55,461 nucleotides of DNA from Paenibacillus sabuli (GTDB taxonomy: Bacteria; Bacillota; Bacilli; Paenibacillales; Paenibacillaceae), in assembly GCF_014705605.1 (NCBI RefSeq), contig NZ_JACXIZ010000048.1:1-55461 (forward strand). Direction: 5' to 3'. The notes under the pieces were generated by a model. The model had not been told where the DNA came from. It worked only from the letters and a program-made list of their open reading frames with translations, and ran no database searches. Below, piece after piece: positions 28,255 to 35,813 of this stretch. The translations under genes and the position numbers were made by a program. Each line of letters begins with the position of its first letter. The stretch's first letter is position 1.

Positions 28255-29889
28255 TCAAGTCTGAATCTGTGCCCACAGCGGCTCCAATCGGCGCATGTAC
28301 AGCTTGCGCCAACGCGCGGAATCGGTGAGCCAGCGCCCGCGCCACAGGCAGTCCGCCCATTGCGCCGACGGCAGCTCCGGCAAAGCGCACAGCAGCTCGG
28401 CCGGCACCATGCGCAGCCACTCCTCCCTGCCGGCGAACGCCAGATCCTTGTTGGCCGCCCAGAAGGTGCGCAGTCCCCGAGAGGCGCGCGCCTCCGACAG
28501 CTCGCGCAGTCTGCCGACGGCGCGCGGCCTCCATCTCGCCGGCCAGGGGTCGGCGACGAACAGGCAGTGCTCGGCCTGCTCCAGCAGCGCCGCTACCGCC
28601 GGATCGGTCCAGCGGCCGGACAAATCGATGACGGCCAGCGGCGCCGCCGACTCGCTCGCCAGCCGCTCGAACGCGGCGGAGTCCGCCTCCTCCATGCGGG
28701 CATGCGAAGGCTCCAGGGCGTACCATGACCCGCCGTCGCGCCAACCGCGATAAGGGTACTCGCTCTGCGGGCCTTGCCGGTCGCGGCCCGCAGAGCGCTG
28801 GGATTCGGGCAGCAGGGCATGCCACTGCGCAGCGCCAAGCGGATGCTCGAGCGCCACGAACGGCTGTCGGCGATGCGCGAGCAGCTTGGCGATCGTGAGC
28901 GCGACGAATGTCGCGCCCGAGCCAGGCGCCAGCGACGCGATCACGAGCCGCTTCGGCGCACCCGGCAGCGTGCGCGTCGCGAGCGGCTCCGCCGCCTGGA
29001 ACGACGCGAGCGCGCCGCCGCCGACGAGGTCGGCGGACAGGACATGGAGCGTCTCGCGTACCTCCTGCATCGAGGCGGGGCGCCGCGCCGGATCGAGCTC
29101 CAGCATCCGCTCCAGCAGCGCCGTCAGCGCACGCGGCAGCCGGCTGAAGCGCATGCCCCGCAGCGCTTCGCCCGCGCGTGGATGACGCCCCCCGCTGACC
29201 AGCCAGTATAAGAGCGCGCCCAGACCATAGATGTCGGCGCGCGCGTCGCTCTGCGCCGCGCCGCCCTGCTCCGGCGCGGCAAAGCCCGGCGTGCCGAGCA
29301 GCTGCGTATCGGTCAGCGCTTCCTCGCTGTAGTAGCGGGCGATGCCAAAGTCGATCAGCTTGAGATGTCCGCCGGGCTCGAGCATGACGTTGCCCGGCTT
29401 GAGATCGCGGTGAATCACCGCCGGAGACTGGCGATGCAAATACGCCAGCACCTCGCTGAGCTGCCGCGCGATCGGCACCAGCTCCGCCGCCTTTAGCGGT
29501 CGTCCGAGACGCGCGGCGTACGCATGCAAAGTCTCGCCTTCGACATAGGCGGTCACCATCGCGATCCGCCCGTCGGCATCGGGCCCGCAGCAATCCGCGA
29601 GGACGGGCAAGTAGGGATGGCTCAGGCGCATCAGCATCTGCGCTTCGCGCAGCGCCTCGCGCGCCGCAGCTTCCGCGCGGGCGCGCCCCTGTGCCGCATG
29701 GTCCGGGGCGGGGCTCTCCGTCAGCTTGACCGCCCAGCGCCGCCCCGGCAGGCGCAAATCTTCGGCCGCATACACCGCTCCCATGCCGCCCCGTCCGACG
29801 ATGCCGGTAATGCGGTAGCGCCGGGCGATGACCGTGCCGGGCTGCAATTCCGTGCCCCACTGTTCCTCTCCGAGCCGGATTTCGTTCAT
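28255..29889 (-). CDS. Hanks-type Ser/Thr kinase fused to a P-loop-like domain
   Basis: A 544-residue two-part protein. Residues about 20-285 are a complete eukaryotic-type kinase: G-loop GRGGMGAV, Lys55 in WAVKL, HRDLKPGN (160-167), DFG (181-183) and APE. There is no membrane helix and no PASTA repeat. Residues about 313-544 begin LVIASLAPGSGATFVALTIAKLL, like the start of MinD/CpaE ATPases, but the usual P-loop lysine is absent (PGSGAT). A second acidic strand may be LAVIDLSGRWTDP. Start 29889 has AAGGGGG upstream. Alone in its unit; targets unknown. Confidence 0.82.
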   Translation of the reverse strand: MNEIRLGEEQWGTELQPGTVIARRYRITGIVGRGGMGAVYAAEDLRLPGRRWAVKLTESPAPDHAAQGRARAEAAAREALREAQMLMRLSHPYLPVLADCCGPDADGRIAMVTAYVEGETLHAYAARLGRPLKAAELVPIARQLSEVLAYLHRQSPAVIHRDLKPGNVMLEPGGHLKLIDFGIARYYSEEALTDTQLLGTPGFAAPEQGGAAQSDARADIYGLGALLYWLVSGGRHPRAGEALRGMRFSRLPRALTALLERMLELDPARRPASMQEVRETLHVLSADLVGGGALASFQAAEPLATRTLPGAPKRLVIASLAPGSGATFVALTIAKLLAHRRQPFVALEHPLGAAQWHALLPESQRSAGRDRQGPQSEYPYRGWRDGGSWYALEPSHARMEEADSAAFERLASESAAPLAVIDLSGRWTDPAVAALLEQAEHCLFVADPWPARWRPRAVGRLRELSEARASRGLRTFWAANKDLAFAGREEWLRMVPAELLCALPELPSAQWADCLWRGRWLTDSARWRKLYMRRLEPLWAQIQT

Positions 29890-29966
29890 GAATGATGTCC
29901 CCCTTCGATTTTTTGAACTTGCCGATATGGTCGCCGTCCGACAATGCTCGCCGGATCGGTTAACTG

Positions 29967-30021
29967 AAAAAGCATCCCGAAAGAAATGTCGCGGCTGCGA
30001 CAGCTTCCTTCGGGATGCTTT
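29967..30021 (-). terminator. Terminator of the seven-gene repair operon
   Basis: AAAGCATCCCGAA (29969-29981) pairs with TTCGGGATGCTTT (30009-30021), with an inner TGTCGC/GCGACA hairpin. On the minus strand the stem ends in CTTTTTCAG. Confidence 0.85.
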
Positions 30022-30105
30022 CCCGTTTGTTTGCGTTATGGTGGGAGAAATCGGAGAGCAGGAGGTCGGACGCTTCGCTTCTCCAACGCCTCTCCGGCTG
30101 CTTGG

Positions 30106-31125
30106 TCAACCGCGCTTGCACAAATGCAGCGTAATCTCGTCGCGATTGTGGAACAACTGCTTGGCCTTGCGCAGCTCGAAGCCTTGCTCGAGCCGCCCGA
30201 TCACGTCGCGAATCGTCTGCAGCGGCTTGCGATGCATCAGCTTGACGGTGACGATCGCATGCGCGCCGCTGCGCAGCGCCTCCCGCAGATCGAGCACCAG
30301 CTTGCACATGAGCGTCGGACTCCAGCTCATATCGCATACGAGCAGATCGAAGGCGTACGGCTGCAGCTTCGCCTCCGAGGCATTCTGCCGCAGCACGGTC
30401 AAGCCCGGGTGCCCGTGCAGCGACGGATGCAGCTCGGCCGGATCGATCGCCGTGACGCGCAGGCCCCGCTCCAGCAGCAGCGATGTCCAGCCGCCCGGCG
30501 CCGCGCCCACATCCAGCGCCTGCTCGAACTGCTGCAGCGACAGGTCAAAGCTCCGCTCGGCCTCCAGCAGCTTGAACTTGGCCCGCGAGATCTGGCCGTC
30601 CTCGCGCTGGAAGCGCACGGCCCCGCCCGGCCAATCGGACAGCATGCCCTCCGGCGAGCCCCAGCCGACCAAGAGGCGGTCCGTCGTCGCATACAGCGAC
30701 AGGATCAGCTCCGGGTCCTGTAGCGCGTGCCGGCCGCCCAGTTCGGTCAATACGGCATCGAGCAGCGCCTTGGTGTCGGCGGCCGAATACGGGAACGGAC
30801 TGGCTTGCATTTTGCGCAAATGAACCGCGATTCCGCGCCCCTCGAACACGTGGCGGGCATGCCGAATCAAGCCGGTCAGCTCCTCCAGATCGTCTGCGTC
30901 TCCGCTGAGCGGCAGCTCGCGGTCGACCGGCTGCACATGACGCAGGAAGATCGGCTCGTTGGCCAGTATCGTCTCCCATACCGTGTCGCGCTCCCCCTGC
31001 GCCTCAAAAAGAAACGTCTCGCCGGGCTCCAGCTGGCGGCAGGAAATTGCCCCGAGCGTGCGACGCAGCTCTTCCATTGCATAGGAAGCGTAGCCCTTGT
31101 TAGCCGTCCCGATCCATATGCTCAC
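30106..31125 (-). CDS. SAM-dependent methyltransferase, FtsJ/RlmM-like
   Basis: A 339-residue protein. The C-terminal half is an FtsJ-type fold: DVGAAPGGWTSLLLERG (SAM motif I), VTAIDPAEL (motif II), LLVCDMSWSP and IVTVKLMHRK, the last carrying the catalytic-type Lys. The order and size resemble RlmM, a 23S rRNA 2'-O-methyltransferase, with an N-terminal domain that may bind RNA. Substrate inferred from family. The start is a GTG at 31125 overlapping the ABC gene stop (GTGA), and CTGGGGGA lies upstream. Last gene of the operon. Confidence 0.8.
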   Translation of the reverse strand: MSIWIGTANKGYASYAMEELRRTLGAISCRQLEPGETFLFEAQGERDTVWETILANEPIFLRHVQPVDRELPLSGDADDLEELTGLIRHARHVFEGRGIAVHLRKMQASPFPYSAADTKALLDAVLTELGGRHALQDPELILSLYATTDRLLVGWGSPEGMLSDWPGGAVRFQREDGQISRAKFKLLEAERSFDLSLQQFEQALDVGAAPGGWTSLLLERGLRVTAIDPAELHPSLHGHPGLTVLRQNASEAKLQPYAFDLLVCDMSWSPTLMCKLVLDLREALRSGAHAIVTVKLMHRKPLQTIRDVIGRLEQGFELRKAKQLFHNRDEITLHLCKRG

Positions 31126-31904
31126 CGGGACGGGTCCCCCAGAGCGACGCGAATCCAAGGCCGGTCGTGCGCCCATTCGACCTCGATCGGCAGCTCGTAA
31201 GCGCGGCTCAGGATCTGCGGCGTCAGCACCTCGCGTTTCGGACCTGCGGCGGCTACCCGCCCCTCGTGGATGAGGGCGACGTGTGTGAACATCGGGACGA
31301 TTTCCTCGATATGATGCGTGACGTACACCGCCATCAGATGATGCCGGGTCAGTCGATTGAGCTCGACCAGGAATTTCTCGCGCTCGTACAAGTCGAGTCC
31401 GGCGCACGGCTCGTCCATGATCAAGATGCGCGGATCGGCCATCAGCGCACGTGCAAGCAGCGCTTTTTTGCGCTCGCCCTGCGACAGCGTCCCCAGCGGC
31501 TGATCGGCGAGATGGCCGATTCCCATATCGGCCAGCATGGCGCGGGATTTGTCCTGCACCTCCTGCGGGATGTCCTGATAAAAGCGCAAAAACGCGTAAG
31601 CGCCCGTCGCGACAACCTCCCAGACCGGATCGCCCAGCGTCAGCTTTTCCATCAGCGACTGGCTAATGTAGCCGAGCTGCTTGCGCACCTCGCGGACGTC
31701 GCAAGCGCCGAAGCGGTTGCCCAGCACGTCGACCGTACCGGAGCTCGGGAACAGGTACCCCGTCATCATTTCCAGCAGCGTCGTTTTGCCCGAGCCGTTG
31801 CGCCCCAGAATGACCCAGTGCTCGCCCTCGTTCATGCGCAGCGTGACCCCGTCAAGGATCGTCCGGGCATCGCGGCGCAACTGCAAGTTTTGCAATTCGA
31901 TCAT
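31122..31904 (-). CDS. ABC-type ATP-binding protein (YlmA-like)
   Basis: A single ATPase domain of 260 residues: Walker A ILGRNGSGKTTLL, Q-loop LGYISQSL, signature LSQGERKKALLARAL, Walker B ILIMDEPCAGLD, switch His in YVTHHIEE. No permease gene is adjacent. It resembles B. subtilis YlmA. GGGAGAG lies ten bases upstream of ATG 31904. It overlaps the methyltransferase start by four bases and follows nfo by 26 bases. What it acts on is not clear. Confidence 0.88.
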   Translation of the reverse strand: MIELQNLQLRRDARTILDGVTLRMNEGEHWVILGRNGSGKTTLLEMMTGYLFPSSGTVDVLGNRFGACDVREVRKQLGYISQSLMEKLTLGDPVWEVVATGAYAFLRFYQDIPQEVQDKSRAMLADMGIGHLADQPLGTLSQGERKKALLARALMADPRILIMDEPCAGLDLYEREKFLVELNRLTRHHLMAVYVTHHIEEIVPMFTHVALIHEGRVAAAGPKREVLTPQILSRAYELPIEVEWAHDRPWIRVALGDPSR

Positions 31905-31930
31905 GATTTCCAGCTCTCCCACTTTCTCAT

Positions 31931-32770
31931 TTATGAATCGCCCGCCAGCCAGCCTTGCAGCCGATTGAGCTGGGCCGCGTGCGTGTGGACGCCGGGCTGC
32001 GGCGTCTCCAGCACGAGCGGCGCCGCCGCAATCTCGGGCACGGCGAGGATCGCCCTCAATCCTTCCGCGCCGATCTGTCCCTCGCCCAGCGCCGCATGCC
32101 GATCGCGTCGCGCGCCGCTCTCGAATATCGAATCGTTGAAGTGCACGGCGCTCAGCTCCGTCAGCACGCCGCTGTCGCGGGCCCGGCGCAGCCATTCGCC
32201 TCCCGGCGAGCCGTCCCATACTCCGCTGGCGAACAAGTGGCATGTATCCAGGCAGTACCCGATTTGGTCCGGGTAGCGGGCCAACTGGCGAATCTGCGCC
32301 AGCTCCTCGAAGGTCGTGCCCATGCGCGCGTGATCCCCGGCCTGATTCTCGACGAGCAAGCGCGCCTTGCCGTCCCAGCCCTCCAGGACGAGATCGAGCA
32401 TCCGGATGATGCTGCGATAGCCCGCCAGCAGATCGTCTCCCTTGTATACGCCGAAATGAACGACGGTGCCCAAGGAGCCGCAGGCCTCGACAATCTCGAG
32501 ATCGTTGCGCAGCGAGGCTGCGGTGCGGACGATCTGCTCCTCGTCTTGCGCGGCCAGATTCGCCGGGTACGGCGAGTGGCCGATCGACACGATTCCCCGC
32601 TCCCGGCAATACGCAGCGCAGCGGGCGGCATCGGCGCGGTCATACCGTTTGATCGCCAGCCCGCGCGGATTTTTGGGGAAGTATTGGAAGGCAGTTCCCC
32701 CGAGCGCCGCCGCTCGCTGAGCCGCGCCCAGATAGCCCTTCACCGTGCTGACGTGACAGCCGATCTTCAC
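31931..32770 (-). CDS. nfo: Endonuclease IV (AP endonuclease)
   Basis: Zinc-dependent enzyme that cuts DNA at abasic sites, the step after glycosylase action. The 279-residue protein has IGCHVSTVKGYLGA at the start, IGHSPYPANLA, VVHFGVYKGD, LLVENQAGD, YCLDTCHLFASG and VHFNDS, carrying the His/Glu/Asp zinc ligands of the Nfo family. The start is GTG 32770, overlapping the stop of the glycosylase gene (GTGA), so the two steps of base-excision repair are translationally coupled. Confidence 0.94.
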   Translation of the reverse strand: MKIGCHVSTVKGYLGAAQRAAALGGTAFQYFPKNPRGLAIKRYDRADAARCAAYCRERGIVSIGHSPYPANLAAQDEEQIVRTAASLRNDLEIVEACGSLGTVVHFGVYKGDDLLAGYRSIIRMLDLVLEGWDGKARLLVENQAGDHARMGTTFEELAQIRQLARYPDQIGYCLDTCHLFASGVWDGSPGGEWLRRARDSGVLTELSAVHFNDSIFESGARRDRHAALGEGQIGAEGLRAILAVPEIAAAPLVLETPQPGVHTHAAQLNRLQGWLAGDS

Positions 32771-33591
32771 TGTCCGTGCTCGCCTTGACAGACCGGACAG
32801 TAAAAAGCCTTGCGCGACGACACCTGCGTCCGCACGATCGGGCTGCCGCAGGTCAGGCACGGCTCGCCCTCGCGGTCGTACACCTTGCAGTGCGCATTGT
32901 AGGTGCCGGTCAGCTTGTCGTCGTGCGTGAACGGCTGCTCCATGTAGCCCCCCAGCGCCGCCGCCTCGGGCAGCACCGCCATCATGCCCGCGTACAGCCG
33001 CTCCCAATCCGCCTCTGCCAGCTCGGGTATGCGCGCGCTCGGCCGCACGCCCGCGGCAAACGCGATCTCGTCGGCATAGCAGTTGCCGATTCCCGCTATG
33101 ACATGCTGATCGGTGAGCGCCGACTTGACAGTGCCGCGCTTGCCCTTGAAGCACGCCCGAAAGCGCTCGGCGGTCATGCGCTTGTCAAACGGCTCCGGCC
33201 CAAGTCCTTCGAGCTGTGCCTCCACCTCGCGCACACTGAGCAGGTGGAGATAGCCTAGACGCAGGCCGATGAAGTACAAGCTGCCTCGCGTCAGCCGCAG
33301 CGTTACCTGAACGGTGCGGCTTGGCCGGTCTTCCTCTTCCTGTCCGTAATACATTGAGCCGCCGAGCATCAGATGCAGCAGCAGCCGGCGTCCGTTGTCC
33401 AGATGCAGCAGCAGATTTTTGCCGCGCCGCTCCACGTACCAGACGACGCGCCCGGTCAGCTCCTTGTCGAATTGCTCGGCCGGCACATTGATCGACTTGG
33501 CGCGGGTCACCTCCGTGCCGACGATCGTATCCCCCACGAGCTTCTCGGAGAGCAGCGTGCGATACGTCTCCATCTCCGGCCATTCCGGCAT
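32767..33591 (-). CDS. Formamidopyrimidine-DNA glycosylase family (Fpg/Nei)
   Basis: Bifunctional glycosylase/AP lyase for oxidised bases. It keeps the catalytic N-terminal Pro and Glu (MPEWPEMETY) and Lys58 in ERRGKNLLLHL. The helix-two-turn-helix is at LTDQHVIAGIGNCYADEI, and the C-terminal zinc finger is CLTCG ... CPVCQ. 274 residues. The MPEWPE start differs from the MPELPE of MutM, so this may be a distinct subfamily or a Nei-like paralog; I leave the symbol open. Followed by nfo with a four-base overlap and preceded by the HAD gene by 40 bases. Confidence 0.92.
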   Translation of the reverse strand: MPEWPEMETYRTLLSEKLVGDTIVGTEVTRAKSINVPAEQFDKELTGRVVWYVERRGKNLLLHLDNGRRLLLHLMLGGSMYYGQEEEDRPSRTVQVTLRLTRGSLYFIGLRLGYLHLLSVREVEAQLEGLGPEPFDKRMTAERFRACFKGKRGTVKSALTDQHVIAGIGNCYADEIAFAAGVRPSARIPELAEADWERLYAGMMAVLPEAAALGGYMEQPFTHDDKLTGTYNAHCKVYDREGEPCLTCGSPIVRTQVSSRKAFYCPVCQGEHGQ

Positions 33592-33631
33592 GGTTCATCT
33601 TCCTTCCTGCGTAAAGCACTTGTTGTCCTCT

Positions 33632-34447
33632 TTATGTCCGGAGCATCGCGTTCATATACCGCTCCAATTGCATGAGGTCCTCAAAGATCAGATCCGGCGA
33701 AATGCCCGCCCTCTCGGTGTCGCTTCGCAGCGAGGCGGCTGTGGTCACGCCGGTCAGCACGAGTACCGCTCCGCAGCCGGCGCGCCGTGCCGCGGCAATG
33801 TCGGTCGCCATGTTGTCCCCGACCATCCAGACGCTCCCGGGCGTCATGCCCAGTCTGGCCAGCGCATAGCTGACCAGGATCGGCGAAGGCTTGCCGATGA
33901 TCGTCGGTTCGCGCTGCCCGGCGGCCTGCAGCATCGCCCCGAGCGCGCCCGCGCCCGGCTCCAGGCCGTCTTCGGTCGGCAGCAGCAGATCGGGATTCGT
34001 CAATATGTAGGCCGCACCCGCGCGGATCAGCCGCGCGGCATGCGACAGCTTCGGATAATCGAAGCCGCGGTCGATCCCCTGCAGCACATAGTCCGCAGAC
34101 TCCTCGACCAGCGCCAGACCGGCCTGCTCGGCGGCAGTCCGCAGGCCGACCTCGCCGACGATGTGCACCGGCGCGCCCGGACTGCGTCCGGCGATATAAG
34201 CGGCCGCCGCCTGAGCGGACGTGCAGACCTGCTCGGCCGCGGCCGGTATCCCCATCGTCTGCAGCCGCTCGGCCACCGCTTCCGGCGCAAGCGAGGAATT
34301 GTTCGTCACGAACAAATAAGGCAGCTCGGCCGCTTGCAGCGAAGCCACCCAACGATCGGCTCCCGGAATCATTCGCCGACCGTGATAAAGCGTGCCGTCA
34401 AGGTCGATCAACAGCCCTTGCGGAACGTCTGTGCGCTTGCCCTCCAT
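33632..34447 (-). CDS. HAD-IIA hydrolase (NagD/YutF-like)
   Basis: A 271-residue phosphatase of the HAD-IIA type. LLIDLDGTLYHG (motif I), YLFVTNNSS (motif II), IIGKPSPILV (motif III Lys) and WMVGDNMATDIAAAR (motif IV), with the C2 cap between motifs II and III. Probable sugar or nucleotide phosphate substrate, not determined. ATG 34447 lies nine bases after AAGGGGA; this makes the gene overlap mrfB by 50 bases in another frame. Confidence 0.9.
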   Translation of the reverse strand: MEGKRTDVPQGLLIDLDGTLYHGRRMIPGADRWVASLQAAELPYLFVTNNSSLAPEAVAERLQTMGIPAAAEQVCTSAQAAAAYIAGRSPGAPVHIVGEVGLRTAAEQAGLALVEESADYVLQGIDRGFDYPKLSHAARLIRAGAAYILTNPDLLLPTEDGLEPGAGALGAMLQAAGQREPTIIGKPSPILVSYALARLGMTPGSVWMVGDNMATDIAAARRAGCGAVLVLTGVTTAASLRSDTERAGISPDLIFEDLMQLERYMNAMLRT

Positions 34448-35813
34448 AGCTCCCATTCCCCTTGTTGGTTTTTCGCTGCAGCCGCTCCAGGCGGCTGCGA
34501 ATCGCGGTCAGATGCGCCCGCGCGCTTCCCCCTGCACGCTCCAGCCCGGCGCGCCTGAGCGCCAGCCGCTCGGCCGCCTCGGCGTAGCGGATCGCGGCCT
34601 TCAGGTCGCGCACCCGATGCTCGTAGTACATGGCCAGCTCAATATGCGCGTCCAGACAGGGCGCAGCCGCCTCCTCCGCTTGCAATGCGATCTTCTGCCA
34701 CAATACCACAGCCCGCCGCCAATTACCAACTTTCTTGTCGCGCGCGGCGAGCGGCAGCGCCCATGGCCCGGCGCCGGACATTTCCGCCGTCAGCCGCTCA
34801 TAGCGGCGTTCGGCTTCGTCGGACGCGCCCATTTTTTCGAGCCAGAGCGCGGTGCGCATCCGCTCCTCGCCATGCTCGGGCTCGGGCAGCTGCAGCTCGC
34901 CGCCCAGCAGCCGGCCGAAGCGAATGGCCAGCGCCGCCAGCGACAGCATGTCCAGCTCATTGTGGCGAAAGACGCCCGCCAGCGGAGCGGGATCGCCGTC
35001 CGCGAGATAGCGGAAGTAGATCGCCGGCGCCTCCGAGCCCGGCACATCGTGCTCGCGCCGAATGCCGAGCCGCTCCTCCTCGACATGGCTCAGTCTGCAG
35101 GAGGTCAGCGTATTGCGCCAGATGCTGCGCGACGGGTGCAAAAAATCGAGATGCCGCAGCGCCTCCCGCCGCCGGCCGAAGCCGTTCATAATATAACGGC
35201 CGGCCAGCACCGGCCAATCGAAGGTTTTGCCGTTGTAGGTCACGAGGTAGGACCGGCCTTGCATGCGCTGCTCGAGATAGGCCAGCATCGCCCGTTCCTC
35301 GGCCGGATGGCGAATGAAGAGCTGCTCGACGACGAAGCGCTCGCCCGCCGCATAAGCGATGCCGACCATGAACGGCACGTTGCCCGTGCCGACGCCCAGC
35401 CCCGTCGTCTCCAGGTCCAGGAACAGCAGATTGTCTGCGCTCGGGAGCGGCGCCTCCGGATCGGCGCGATGAAAGGCCGCCAGCGCCCCTGCAGCCGGCG
35501 CCAGCTCGCCCAGCACATGCAGGCCGTGACGCGCGTCGAGCGCGTGCTCGACGCGGCGCAGCAGGAAGCTGCCCTGCTCGCCGACATGCTCGTCCACCTG
35601 CAGCCGCGCCCACGCCGCAGCCTCGCTGTGGTCCGTCGAATCGAACGCGGCCATCGAAGCCGCGGCCGCCGCAGTCTCGCGCGCCGACGAACCCGGTCCG
35701 TCCTCGGCCGTCTTGCGCTCGTCGACGTCCGGCTCCGTCTGCGGCCGTGGATCCTGCTCCGGCGCAGGCGTCCCGCCGCGCAGCCGCAGCATGCGTTCGC
35801 GCAGACCGCTCAT
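34398..35813 (-). CDS. mrfB: 3'-5' exonuclease MrfB (YprB)
   Basis: Partner of MrfA in repair of mitomycin C damage. The first 120 residues are low-complexity and charged. The DEDD exonuclease domain follows: LLFLDLETTGLG (Asp133, Glu135), VTYNGKTFDWPVL (Asp) and RHNELDMLSL (final His/Asp). The C-terminal third (ERRYERLTAE ... KAAIRYAEAAERLA) is TPR-like. 471 residues. The ATG overlaps the mrfA stop (ATGA); GGAGGC lies upstream. Confidence 0.9.
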   Translation of the reverse strand: MSGLRERMLRLRGGTPAPEQDPRPQTEPDVDERKTAEDGPGSSARETAAAAASMAAFDSTDHSEAAAWARLQVDEHVGEQGSFLLRRVEHALDARHGLHVLGELAPAAGALAAFHRADPEAPLPSADNLLFLDLETTGLGVGTGNVPFMVGIAYAAGERFVVEQLFIRHPAEERAMLAYLEQRMQGRSYLVTYNGKTFDWPVLAGRYIMNGFGRRREALRHLDFLHPSRSIWRNTLTSCRLSHVEEERLGIRREHDVPGSEAPAIYFRYLADGDPAPLAGVFRHNELDMLSLAALAIRFGRLLGGELQLPEPEHGEERMRTALWLEKMGASDEAERRYERLTAEMSGAGPWALPLAARDKKVGNWRRAVVLWQKIALQAEEAAAPCLDAHIELAMYYEHRVRDLKAAIRYAEAAERLALRRAGLERAGGSARAHLTAIRSRLERLQRKTNKGNGSYGGQAHRRSARAVDRP

